From UBA5070 sp035352895 (GTDB lineage Bacteria > Fibrobacterota > Fibrobacteria > UBA5070), in assembly GCA_035352895.1 (NCBI GenBank), contig DAOPYN010000010.1, positions 1 to 64,000 on the forward strand: a stretch of DNA of 64,000 nucleotides, read 5' to 3'. How positions within the stretch are numbered: the first letter of the stretch is position 1; each line of letters starts with the position of its first letter. Shown piece after piece: positions 55,239-64,000 of this stretch. The notes beneath the pieces were generated by a model. That model saw only the letters and a program-made list of their open reading frames with translations. It did not search any database and was not told where the DNA came from. The position numbers and the translations under genes are program-made.

Positions 55239-55796
55239 CTAGAACACCCAGCCGCCGGAAATCGTCACCTCGGGTCCGCCCAGCTCGAGGACGCGGGCGA
55301 TCCTGTCGGTGGAGCGGTCGCGCATCCCGGAAAGCCACCGGGATCCGCCACCGGAGAGCACCAGCCCCCAGCCCGTGCCCGCCAGCAACCGGAAATCGCC
55401 AAGCGACCAGCGGACTCCCGCACGAGGCGCGAGGAGGATCCCTCCATCCATGCGATACATGGCGGTATCCGACGCGTTGCCGGTCTCGGAGTCGATCGTG
55501 ACTTCGTCCATGCCCTGCACGTTCGCCAGCGCGAGTCCCAAAAACGGCGCGAAGGAACGGAGGACCGGGAAGCACCGCCGGACCTGGATCCCGTAGCTGA
55601 ATCCGGCCATTCCCAGCCCCCCTCCGATCCCGAGCAGAGTCCCGCCCCCCAGATCCACGGAGTATTCCAAGGAATTACCGAAGGGATGGCCCCACCCCAG
55701 GTTCACGTCCACCTCCTGGGTGTGCGGCGGCTCTTCGGCGGCGGCGGCGGTTGCGACACAAATCGTCATCATCAGGAAGGCGAGGAGGTTCTTCAT
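55239..55796 (-). CDS. outer-membrane beta-barrel-like secreted protein
   Basis: A 185-residue protein with a signal peptide (about 1-20, ending ATAAAAEE). The mature part is a series of short amphipathic strands with Gly turns (VDLGGGTLLGIGGGLGMAGFSYGIQV, APRAGVRWSLGDFRLLAGTGWGLVLSGG), and ends in ISGGWVF, a terminal aromatic as in outer-membrane barrels. A porin-like or small OmpW-like role is possible. It is convergent with the transglutaminase-like gene. Confidence 0.6.
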   Translation of the reverse strand: MKNLLAFLMMTICVATAAAAEEPPHTQEVDVNLGWGHPFGNSLEYSVDLGGGTLLGIGGGLGMAGFSYGIQVRRCFPVLRSFAPFLGLALANVQGMDEVTIDSETGNASDTAMYRMDGGILLAPRAGVRWSLGDFRLLAGTGWGLVLSGGGSRWLSGMRDRSTDRIARVLELGGPEVTISGGWVF

Positions 55797-55836
55797 GGAT
55801 CGGTCTCTCGGTGGGGTCGGGAACGGGACGATCACG

Positions 55837-56210
<374 letters not shown>

Positions 56211-56237
56211 TCGTGTTCGCGTGGGGGCCAAGATAGC

Positions 56238-57353
56238 TCAGGAACCCACGCAACGGCGCAGGATCCCGCACGCGGAATCCACTTCCGCCCCATCCACCGC
56301 GTGCCCCACCGAGATCCGCAGACCCCGTTGCGCCTCGTCCTCGGTCCAGCCCATCGCCACAAGCACCGGGGAGGGCCGCAGCGAGCCCGAGGCGCAGGCG
56401 CTGCCCGCCGAAACAGCCACCCCGGAGAGGTCGAGCCGTTGCACGAGGGTTTCCGCACGGCGGGAGGTCTTGAGATGCAGCGTGTTGGCCAGCGAATCCT
56501 CCGGTGGGCAGGTGCGCTCCACTCCAGGGAGATCCGCTACGGCATTCCAGAGCATTTCGCGCCAGACGGGCCATGGATCCTTGGCGGAGGGATCCTCCAT
56601 CCACGCGCGCGCGGTTTCGCCCAGGCTCGCGATGGCCAGCGTGGACTCCGTTCCGGCCCGGCGGCCACGCTCCTGCGCGCCCCCTTCCCACAATCCGTGG
56701 AACCCGGCAGAGTCGGAAAGCCACAAGGCACCGGCACCTGCGAGAGCACCCATCTTGTGTCCGGACCAGCAGGCGGATCCCACGGCGATCCGCCCCAGGG
56801 GAAGCTCCTCCCGAAGCCAGCTCTGGGTGGCATCCACGTGCAGGGGAATCCCCCTGGCCGCGCAGGCGTCCGCCCAGACCATCCACGGCAGACGCCGGCC
56901 GGTTTCGTTGTTGGCGCTCATGCACACGCACAGGCAGACTTCGTCGCCGATCGCCTGGGCGATCCAATCCGGGTCCATGGTTCCGGTCCGATCCACCGGC
57001 GCCCACACCACCTGGAATCCCTTCCGCTGCCAGGCCTGGAGGTTCTCGCGCACGGAAGGATGCTCCACCGCGGAAGCGAGGATGGTCCTGCGCGCACCGG
57101 CTTTTCCCAGCCAGTGGGCGATGGCGGACGCATTGGCCTCGCTCGCCCCGGAAAGGAAGGTGATCCGGCCCGTGGCCTGACCCACCGAGATGGCCACCTG
57201 CTCGCGGGCGCGCTCCACCAGCTCGCGCGCGGTCCGCCCCGCCGCGTGGGGGCTGGATGGATTGGACCAATCCCGCGTTCCGACCAGATCGACGAGGAAG
57301 GAGGATACGCGCGGATGCAGGGGCGCACCCGCGTTGTGGTCCAGGAAGATCAG
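56238..57353 (-). CDS. cysteine desulfurase, NifS/IscS-type
   Basis: A PLP enzyme of 371 residues that takes sulfur from cysteine for Fe-S clusters or tRNA thiolation. Key residues: H98 (VEHPSV), K200 Schiff base (WSGHKMGALAG), the active Cys C320 in SAGSACASG, and RRAGTEST. The N-terminus reads LIFLDHNAGAPLHPRV, aligned to the MIYLDHNATT start of the family, and the first codon is CTG, lying in a CTGA overlap with the upstream stop and having GGAGG seven bases before. So I accept CTG at 57353. The scaffold protein IscU is not nearby. Confidence 0.88.
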   Translation of the reverse strand: MIFLDHNAGAPLHPRVSSFLVDLVGTRDWSNPSSPHAAGRTARELVERAREQVAISVGQATGRITFLSGASEANASAIAHWLGKAGARRTILASAVEHPSVRENLQAWQRKGFQVVWAPVDRTGTMDPDWIAQAIGDEVCLCVCMSANNETGRRLPWMVWADACAARGIPLHVDATQSWLREELPLGRIAVGSACWSGHKMGALAGAGALWLSDSAGFHGLWEGGAQERGRRAGTESTLAIASLGETARAWMEDPSAKDPWPVWREMLWNAVADLPGVERTCPPEDSLANTLHLKTSRRAETLVQRLDLSGVAVSAGSACASGSLRPSPVLVAMGWTEDEAQRGLRISVGHAVDGAEVDSACGILRRCVGS

Positions 57354-58132
57354 TCCTCGACCTCCAGGACCAGTCCGTCCCAGGCGGGACGGATTCCGTC
57401 AGGAAATCTGCGGAGCATCCCCTGGTGCGTGATCCGGTGGGCGAAGTGCGTGAACCAGGTACGCTTGGCACCCACGCGCCGAGCCAGGTCGATCGCCTGG
57501 TCGAAGGAAAGGTGCGTGGGATGGGTCTCCTCCCGCAGCGCGGACAACACCAGGGTGTCCAGGCCCTCCAGCAGTTCGAACGAGGACTCCGGAATGGTGG
57601 AGACGTCGGTGAGATAGGCGAGGTTCCCGATCCGGAAACCCGTGCAGGGAAGCTTGCCGTGGAAGATCGGGATGGGAACGATCCTGCGGCCGAGGGTGTG
57701 GAACGGACCATCGATCTCCAGGGGGACCAAAAGCGGATGGCTCACTCCGGAGGGATCCACTTCCGACCGGAAGGCGTAGGAGAACCTGGATACGGATTCG
57801 GCCAGGGTCTGGGCATTGCCCCGGACGGGCAACGCCTTGGGTTTTCCCTGGTGGTGGCAGAACACCCGGAGATCGTCGATTCCGTTGGTGTGATCGGCAT
57901 GGCTGTGGGTGAGCCACACCTCGTCCACGTTCCGCAGGCCCGCGCGAAGCGCCTGGGTGCGGAGATCCGGTCCGGCATCCACCAGGACCTTGTGATCGTC
58001 CCAGCCGACCAGCACCGAGGAACGCAATCGCTGGTCCAACGGATCCAACGACCCGCAGGCGACGCAATCGCAGCCGACGATGGGTATGCCGAAGGAGCCG
58101 CCCGTGCCCAGGAATCGAAGATGGATGCTCAT
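57350..58132 (-). CDS. metallo-beta-lactamase-fold phosphodiesterase, PhnP-like
   Basis: A 260-residue cytoplasmic metallohydrolase. The metal motif THSHADH (75-81), Asp in YLTDVSTIP and a late His (THFAHRI) are typical. Near the N-terminus GCDCVACGS gives the Cys cluster often seen in PhnP/cyclic-phosphate phosphodiesterases of this fold. PhnP opens 5-phosphoribosyl-1,2-cyclic phosphate; other members act on nucleic acid. Start at 58132. Its stop overlaps the desulfurase start (CTGA), so the two are coupled. Confidence 0.8.
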   Translation of the reverse strand: MSIHLRFLGTGGSFGIPIVGCDCVACGSLDPLDQRLRSSVLVGWDDHKVLVDAGPDLRTQALRAGLRNVDEVWLTHSHADHTNGIDDLRVFCHHQGKPKALPVRGNAQTLAESVSRFSYAFRSEVDPSGVSHPLLVPLEIDGPFHTLGRRIVPIPIFHGKLPCTGFRIGNLAYLTDVSTIPESSFELLEGLDTLVLSALREETHPTHLSFDQAIDLARRVGAKRTWFTHFAHRITHQGMLRRFPDGIRPAWDGLVLEVED

Positions 58133-58185
58133 GGAAGGAGTAGGAATCTAGATGCCGGAAGCCATGCGGAGTGGTAACATGGGGC

Positions 58186-58752
58186 ATGGAGTTCAGATTG
58201 GACCGCCCCGAAGCCGTGCAGTGCGTGGAATGCGGACGTTTCCGGGTATCCGGAACGTGGTCGCACAACCACCTCTTCCGGGCCGAGGTCGTCACCCACA
58301 CGATCTGTCCTTCCTGCCAGCCCTCCATGCTGGACCACCTGCGATGGGACATCGAATTCCCCACCTGGCCGTTGGAGAAGCAGCTGGAAGCCGTGCGCCT
58401 GCGCGTGCGGCACATCCCCATGGACATGGACATGGTCCTGGACAAGATCCAGGGGCTGCCCATCGATCCGGAGGATCTTCCCGCCTTCCTGGACCAGGTG
58501 AGACCCTATCTGGCCGAACGGATCTGCAAGTACTGCAAGCTGCCCATCGAACCCACCGATCCCGTTTCCGAACGGGCCGGTTACGTCCTGCACGAATCCT
58601 GCGCCAGGACCCTCACGGACTCGCTGCACATCCTGGTGGAGATGGAACCCCCTCCTCGCCACCTGGACGCCTACATGGACATCGCCAGGATTCCCCATGG
58701 CGTGCGCGCGGGAGTGCGCAAGGACATCGAATCGTCGTTCCTGGTCGCATGA
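58186..58752 (+). CDS. protein with two zinc-ribbon-like Cys pairs
   Basis: A soluble protein of about 188 residues; I do not recognise the family. CVECGRF and CPSC near the N-terminus and CKYC ... HESC in the second half could each bind Zn. The middle is helical. The start is uncertain: ATG at 58186 gives MEFRLDRP; GTG at 58171 is an alternative. The C-terminal codons (FLVA-stop) lie inside the start of a 23-bp perfect hairpin. No signal peptide; cytoplasmic. Confidence 0.55.
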   Translation: MEFRLDRPEAVQCVECGRFRVSGTWSHNHLFRAEVVTHTICPSCQPSMLDHLRWDIEFPTWPLEKQLEAVRLRVRHIPMDMDMVLDKIQGLPIDPEDLPAFLDQVRPYLAERICKYCKLPIEPTDPVSERAGYVLHESCARTLTDSLHILVEMEPPPRHLDAYMDIARIPHGVRAGVRKDIESSFLVA

Positions 58753-58792
58753 CGTAGGGACGCAAGATATTGCGTCCCTACGTCATGCGACC
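58743..58792. repeat. perfect 23-bp palindromic hairpin
   Basis: The bases 58743-58765 and 58770-58792 are exact inverted repeats of 23 bases, with a GATA loop; the core is GTAGGGACGCAA/TTGCGTCCCTAC. It overlaps the end of the plus-strand gene and sits between two convergent genes. A partial third arm (CCCTACG at 58791-58797) follows. It looks like a REP/MITE-type palindrome that might also terminate or stabilise transcripts. No T-run is present. Confidence 0.75.
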
Positions 58793-58812
58793 CTACGTTG
58801 TAGCCGGGAACG

Positions 58813-59553
58813 CTATTCCTTGAACGGGTCCCGCTCCGCTGCGGCGGAATCCGACGAGGATGGTTTGGCGGCGGAGGAGTCCTTGTCCCAAGGACGGCCT
58901 TCCGCCGAATCGCGCAGGCTGTTCCACTTCACCCAGGGATCGGAGAGATCCGCCTTGGGATCGAACTTGGCCCGACTCCAGGAGCCGTCCTTGCGGAAGG
59001 TGACTTCTTCACCCTGCAGCAGCCTGACCCACTCGGCAAGACTGACCTCGCGGGGGCCGGACACCTCGCCCTTGGCCCGCAGGAGACTGTCGGTCCGGAT
59101 GGATCCCACATCGACCCCACCCTCGTAGAGACGCACGCGCGAAGTGGAATCGGTCGCGCCCACGGCGAACACCGTCCCGCGCACCGCGGCCACGGCCGTG
59201 GGCGTGCGCACTCCGAATCCGGTTCCACCGCTGCCGACCTTCCGGACGTTCGCCCAGATCCTGCCTGCCTGGAGAGCCGGTTCGGGAGTGGCCTTGCCGC
59301 GCAAAGCCAGCACCAAGCGGGAATGCTCCTCCAAGCGGACCAGGGTGTTGTCCGGGTAGCGAAGCTCGGCGCGGGATGCCTTGGACATGCCCAGGGTGTC
59401 CCCGACCTTGCACTGGAGCCCCACTCCAAGGGGAATCTTCTGTTTTCCACGCACCAGATGCCCGGAACCCACGAGGTAGGAAACCTTGGGTCCTTCCTGC
59501 GCGAAGGCGCCCAGGAGCGGAAGAAGGAGACAGACCAGCGCGCGGGACACCAT
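58813..59553 (-). CDS. FecR-domain secreted protein
   Basis: A 246-residue protein with a signal peptide (about 1-18). Residues 30-150 form a FecR-type domain: SGHLVRGKQKIPLGVGLQCKVGD, ELRYPDNTLVRLEE, RIWANVRKVGSGGTGFGVRTP and AVRGTVFAVGATD. FecR domains pass signals to sigma regulators in iron transport or act as surface proteins; without a neighbouring sigma factor the role is open. The C-terminus is Ser/Asp-rich and probably disordered. It starts two bases after accC. Confidence 0.75.
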   Translation of the reverse strand: MVSRALVCLLLPLLGAFAQEGPKVSYLVGSGHLVRGKQKIPLGVGLQCKVGDTLGMSKASRAELRYPDNTLVRLEEHSRLVLALRGKATPEPALQAGRIWANVRKVGSGGTGFGVRTPTAVAAVRGTVFAVGATDSTSRVRLYEGGVDVGSIRTDSLLRAKGEVSGPREVSLAEWVRLLQGEEVTFRKDGSWSRAKFDPKADLSDPWVKWNSLRDSAEGRPWDKDSSAAKPSSSDSAAAERDPFKE

Positions 59554-59555
59554 CG

Positions 59556-60904
<1,349 letters not shown>

Positions 60905-60905
<1 letters not shown>

Positions 60906-61999
60906 CAGGTCATCCAGCTCCGGTCGGAGGCACCTTCCACGCCGCGCAGCTTGAGCTCGAAGTCGGCTGGATTCGACGCGCTGCGAAGGGCCACTTCGTA
61001 CGAGATCACGTCGTCGGTGAAGAGTTTGAAGATGGACTGGTCGAACGACTGGCTTCCGTACTGGGCGGTGCCCTCGCGGATCGCCGGTTCGATCATGTGC
61101 GTCATCTCGGGATTGATGAGGTAGTCGTGGATGGTGGCGTTGTTCACCAGGATCTCGGCGGCGGGAACACGGCCCTGGCGGTCCTTGCGCGGGAGAAGCC
61201 GCAGGGAGATGATCGCCACCAGGGTGTTGGCCAGAAGCAGCCGCACCTGCTGGTGCTGGTGGGGCGGGTAGAACGACACGATGCGCGAGATGGTCTCGGT
61301 GGCGTTCATGGTGTGGAGCGTGCTCATCACCAGGTGGCCGGTGTCGGCCGCCTGCAGCGCGATGTGCATGGTCTCCTGGTCGCGGATTTCGCCGATCAGG
61401 ATGGTGTCGGGATCCTCGCGGAAGCTCGCGCGCAGCGCGTTGGGGAAGTGGTGGGTGTCGTATCCCACTTCGCGCTGGCTGATGATGGACCGCTTGTCGC
61501 GGTACAGGAATTCGATGGGGTCCTCGACGGTGATGATGTTCGAGGAAGTCATCTCGTTGATGTGGTCGATCATGGAGGCGAGCGTGGTGGACTTGCCCGA
61601 CCCGGTGGTCCCGGTGACCAGGATGAGGCCCCGCTCCTTGAGGGCCAGATCGCGGACGATTTCCGGCAACCCGAGCCCCTCGAAGGAGGGAATGGTCTGG
61701 GTGATGTGCCGGATGGCCAGAGCCGGAGTGCCTCGCTGGCGGAACGCGTTGACGCGGAATCGCCCCAATCCCCGCACGCCCACCGCGAAGTCCAGTTCCA
61801 GTTCGGAATCGAACCTCGCACGCTGGTTGCGGTTCATGATCACGCCCAGGTAGCTTTCCATGCCTTCCGGACTCACGCGCTCGGTCTGCAGGCGGAACAG
61901 GTCTCCGTTGATGCGCAGGGCCGGCGGGACCCCGACGCGAAGGTGCAGGTCGGACGCGCCGCGGTCCACCATCTCCTTGAAGAGCTGTTCGATGGTCAT
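60905..61999 (-). CDS. pilT: type IV pilus retraction ATPase
   Basis: A 364-residue hexameric motor that pulls pili back in. Walker A GTTGSGKST (130-138), Asp box EDPIEF (159-164), Walker B LIGEIRD (201-207) and His box HLVMSTLHT (222-230) are complete. The N-terminal PAS-like domain (ASDLHLRVGVPPALRI) is typical of PilT. ATG at 61999 is preferred, GTG at 62002 is possible. Wedged between accB and accC, overlapping accC by one base. It may retract the pili whose minor pilins are encoded at 28-32 kb. Confidence 0.93.
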
Positions 62000-62003
62000 C
62001 ACG

Positions 62004-62474
62004 TCAGGCTGGCCTGATCAGGAAGAGCACCGTTCCGAACTCGACGGGAGTCTCGTTGGCGACGCAGACCTTGACCACGGTGCCGGAAACCTCCGCTTCG
62101 ATCTCGTTCATGAGCTTCATCGCCTCGACGATGCACACGGTCTTGCCCTTCTCCACGCGACCGCCCTCCTCGACGAAGGCGGGAGAATCCGGCGAGGCGG
62201 AGCGGTAGAAGGTGCCCACCATGGGGCTCGTGATCTCCACCAGACCGGCTTCCGTTGCGGCTGGTGCGGCAGCGACAGGCGTCGGCCCAGGGACGACCGG
62301 TGCGCTCGGAACGGAGACCGGTGCGGCCACCTGGACCGGTGCGGCGGCCATGTGCACCACGGCGGGCCCTGGCTTCTTCAGGAGCAGGCGCTCCCCTTCG
62401 CCGGACCATTGCAGCTCGGAGAGGGAGGATCTGTCCAGGAGTTCGATCAGCCGACCGATGTCGTCGACGTTCAT
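62004..62474 (-). CDS. accB: biotin carboxyl carrier protein of acetyl-CoA carboxylase
   Basis: A 156-residue biotin carrier. N-terminal helix (NVDDIGRLIELLDRSSLSEL) as in AccB, an Ala/Pro linker (40-75) and a biotinyl domain (78-156) with EAMK (K120), plus the thumb SASPDSPAFVEEGG typical of true AccB. AAGGAAC lies directly before the ATG at 62474; another ATG at 62489 is possible. The stop is three bases before the pilT start. Compared with the carrier at 49881, this has the thumb, so it is the fatty-acid-synthesis one. Confidence 0.93.
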   Translation of the reverse strand: MNVDDIGRLIELLDRSSLSELQWSGEGERLLLKKPGPAVVHMAAAPVQVAAPVSVPSAPVVPGPTPVAAAPAATEAGLVEITSPMVGTFYRSASPDSPAFVEEGGRVEKGKTVCIVEAMKLMNEIEAEVSGTVVKVCVANETPVEFGTVLFLIRPA

Positions 62475-62509
62475 TCTGTTCCTTTCCATGGAATGTCAGG
62501 AGCGGAGGC

Positions 62510-64000
62510 TCAGGCCTTGCCCTCGATGTCGGCCAGGCGGCGGCGGAGATCCTCGTTGCCGGGATCCTTCTCCAGCAGCTGACGATAGATGCTGGCCGCC
62601 TTGTCGCGATGTCCCTGGCGAAGGTACTCCTCGGCGAAGGTGACCGTGGGCAGTCCCACCGGGAAATCGGAATCGCCACCGAAGAGATCGTCCAGACGTC
62701 CTTCGATGTCGTCGCCGGTGACCTGGTTCTGGTTGGCGGAAGGATTGCGGGGAACGAATCCGGTCCTCCGCGAAGCGGGGTTGGCGTCCGCCTGGAATTC
62801 CGAGGAGGCGAAGAGTTCGTCCAGACGGCTGTCGACGTCCTCGGCGGTCAGGCGGGTGGTGCCACGCGTGTCCAGGTTCGGACGGGTCGTGTCGAAGGAC
62901 GAAATGTCAACGCTGGAAAGGGCCATCAGCTCCGCGGTGGATTCCGCAGGGCGAGGCGCCTTGGGAACCGGCAGTTGGGCTTCGATGGTGGTGTCGCGGG
63001 CCACCGCGGCGGTATCGGCCGCCTCGGAGAACGACGACGGAGCGAGCATGGCATCGCGCGGCATGGTGGAGGTATCGCTGGACGCCGAGGGATGCGGAGG
63101 CTCGGAAGTCGGGGCGGTCAGGTCGATGACGCTCTCGCTGAAGAGGTCGTCCAGACGCCCTTCGATGTCGTCTCCGGAAACGACGGGCTGGTTGCTGGGA
63201 ACCGCCATCGCCGGTGCCGTCGAGGCGGGTGCAGGTGCCGAGCTTTCGCCGAACAGTTCATCGAGGCGTCCCGCGACATCGCCACCGGTGACCTTGTCCG
63301 ATCCCGGACGGAACACGGGGAAGTCGATGGCGGTGGGAGGCGTGTCCACAGGCTGGAATGCGGAAGCCTGGGGTGCCGCCTGGGCAGGCGAAGTGGAGAT
63401 CTCGCCGAACAGTGCGTCCATCCGGTTCTCGATGTCGTCCCCCTGGACCCGATCCGACGAGAGACCGGCCGCAGCGGGAGCGGCGAGGAACTGGGTGGCT
63501 TCGGCGTCGATTCGATCCTGGGCGGTGGGAAAACGGCCGGGAACCGCGGGAGGAGGCAACTGTCCAGCCGGGAATTCGGAAGCCGGAGTCGGCGCCGCGG
63601 AAGGCGGGACGGGCATTTCCAAGGGCGGCGGAGGGATGGTACGCGAAGGCGTGAAGGAAGGCATCTCCAGGGTGGCGAACGACGATTCCTCCACCTTGCC
63701 CAGAAGGGACGCGGAAGGCGGAGGTGCCGCGGCAGGCGCCTGGAATCCCGGCAATTCCGGGATGGTCGCGGCCTCCATCCGTGCGTTGGTGAATCCGGAA
63801 GCCGACGGGGATTCGCCCATGTCCAGCTGGAAGGCGGGCATGGGGGTGGCCATGGAGGACATGCCAAGCGATGTGGCCCCTTCCGAGAGGGCTTCCCGGG
63901 AGTGGACGTCTTCCTGCTCACGCACGAGCTTCACCGGATCCAATCCGGCGGGATTGTCCATGGACTGGGCCAATGTCCGGACTTGGGTGGAGGCCTTGGG
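62510..64000 (-). CDS. protein with five short acidic repeats and a C-terminal TPR (partial)
   Basis: At least 496 residues, running off the right edge of the window. Long Pro/Ala/Ser-rich linkers separate five copies of a 12-14-residue motif: DDIENRMDALFGE, GDVAGRLDELFGE, GDDIEGRLDDLFSE, AEDVDSRLDELFAS and GDDIEGRLDDLFGG. Each probably forms a short helix with D/E on one face and Leu/Phe on the other. The C-terminus (AEEYLRQGHRDKAASIYRQLLEKDPGNEDLRRRLADI) is one tetratricopeptide-like repeat. It lies upstream of accB and pilT on the same strand. Function unknown; a multivalent scaffold is suggested by the repeat. Confidence 0.65.
   Translation of the reverse strand, partial: PKASTQVRTLAQSMDNPAGLDPVKLVREQEDVHSREALSEGATSLGMSSMATPMPAFQLDMGESPSASGFTNARMEAATIPELPGFQAPAAAPPPSASLLGKVEESSFATLEMPSFTPSRTIPPPPLEMPVPPSAAPTPASEFPAGQLPPPAVPGRFPTAQDRIDAEATQFLAAPAAAGLSSDRVQGDDIENRMDALFGEISTSPAQAAPQASAFQPVDTPPTAIDFPVFRPGSDKVTGGDVAGRLDELFGESSAPAPASTAPAMAVPSNQPVVSGDDIEGRLDDLFSESVIDLTAPTSEPPHPSASSDTSTMPRDAMLAPSSFSEAADTAAVARDTTIEAQLPVPKAPRPAESTAELMALSSVDISSFDTTRPNLDTRGTTRLTAEDVDSRLDELFASSEFQADANPASRRTGFVPRNPSANQNQVTGDDIEGRLDDLFGGDSDFPVGLPTVTFAEEYLRQGHRDKAASIYRQLLEKDPGNEDLRRRLADIEGKA

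Overview
The window is about 64 kb of GC-rich, gene-dense chromosomal DNA from a Gram-negative bacterium. Evidence for an outer membrane comes from two predicted outer-membrane barrel proteins, type IV pilus genes (four prepilin-like proteins and PilT) and several signal-peptide proteins. Two secreted carbohydrate-/ester-type proteins, a methylmalonyl-CoA (propionate/succinate) operon and protein-style features together fit an anaerobic or facultative degrader. Fibrobacterota or a neighbouring phylum is my best guess; this is inference, since no 16S rRNA is present. I see no prophage, integrase, transposase or CRISPR array: this is core chromosome with a few accessory loci.

Layout. 0-2.2 kb: a GbsR/MarR-type regulator, a palindromic operator and three small four-helix membrane proteins. 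2.2-5.8 kb: omega-amidase-like hydrolase, rpsU, yqeY, a fused receiver/ATPase regulator (minus strand) and an RluA-family pseudouridine synthase. 5.8-13.1 kb: a large membrane Ser/Thr kinase with TPRs, then sbcD-sbcC. 13.2-18.5 kb: apt, a four-Cys small protein, a CobD/HisC-like aminotransferase, a CheX-like protein, an outer-membrane protein, hemB, a lipase-like hydrolase and a single-domain response regulator, many with overlapping start/stop codons. 18.5-22.4 kb (minus): two tandem copies of a Pit phosphate transporter plus DUF47 partner. 22.5-27.6 kb (minus): infC-rpmI-rplT-pheS-[structured element]-pheT. 27.9-32.4 kb (plus): a minor-pilin cluster ending in a large PilX-like protein with an AT-richer beta-repeat body. 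32.5-38 kb (minus): a catalytically dead-looking GH5-like secreted protein, a degenerate HD-GYP protein and an intact diguanylate cyclase. 38-45 kb: a glycosyltransferase-9-like protein, tRNA-Pro(TGG), a membrane protein, hrpB, a TAG-interrupted Cys-rich small gene, a deoxyribosyltransferase-like protein and a secreted esterase. 45.5-52.4 kb (minus): methylmalonyl-CoA epimerase, carboxyltransferase, a 56-residue small protein, a biotin carrier and both methylmalonyl-CoA mutase subunits. 52.6-58.8 kb: a DEAD-box helicase, a transglutaminase-like protein, an outer-membrane protein, RNase P RNA, a cysteine desulfurase, a metallo-beta-lactamase-fold phosphodiesterase and a Zn-ribbon protein. 58.8-64 kb (minus): a repeat/TPR protein, accB, pilT, accC and a FecR-domain protein in one tight cluster.

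How the genes fit together. The epimerase/mutase/carboxyltransferase cluster interconverts succinyl-CoA and propionyl-CoA; it lacks a biotin carboxylase, which the accC at 60 kb could supply. The mutase needs cobalamin, and the CobD-like aminotransferase at 14 kb may belong to that cofactor pathway. The pilin cluster and pilT point to surface motility or adhesion, and the diguanylate cyclase/HD-GYP pair to c-di-GMP control of surface life. A recurrent trait is translational coupling through NTGA overlaps, in which the first base of the overlap is A, G, T or C; two genes appear to start with CTG.
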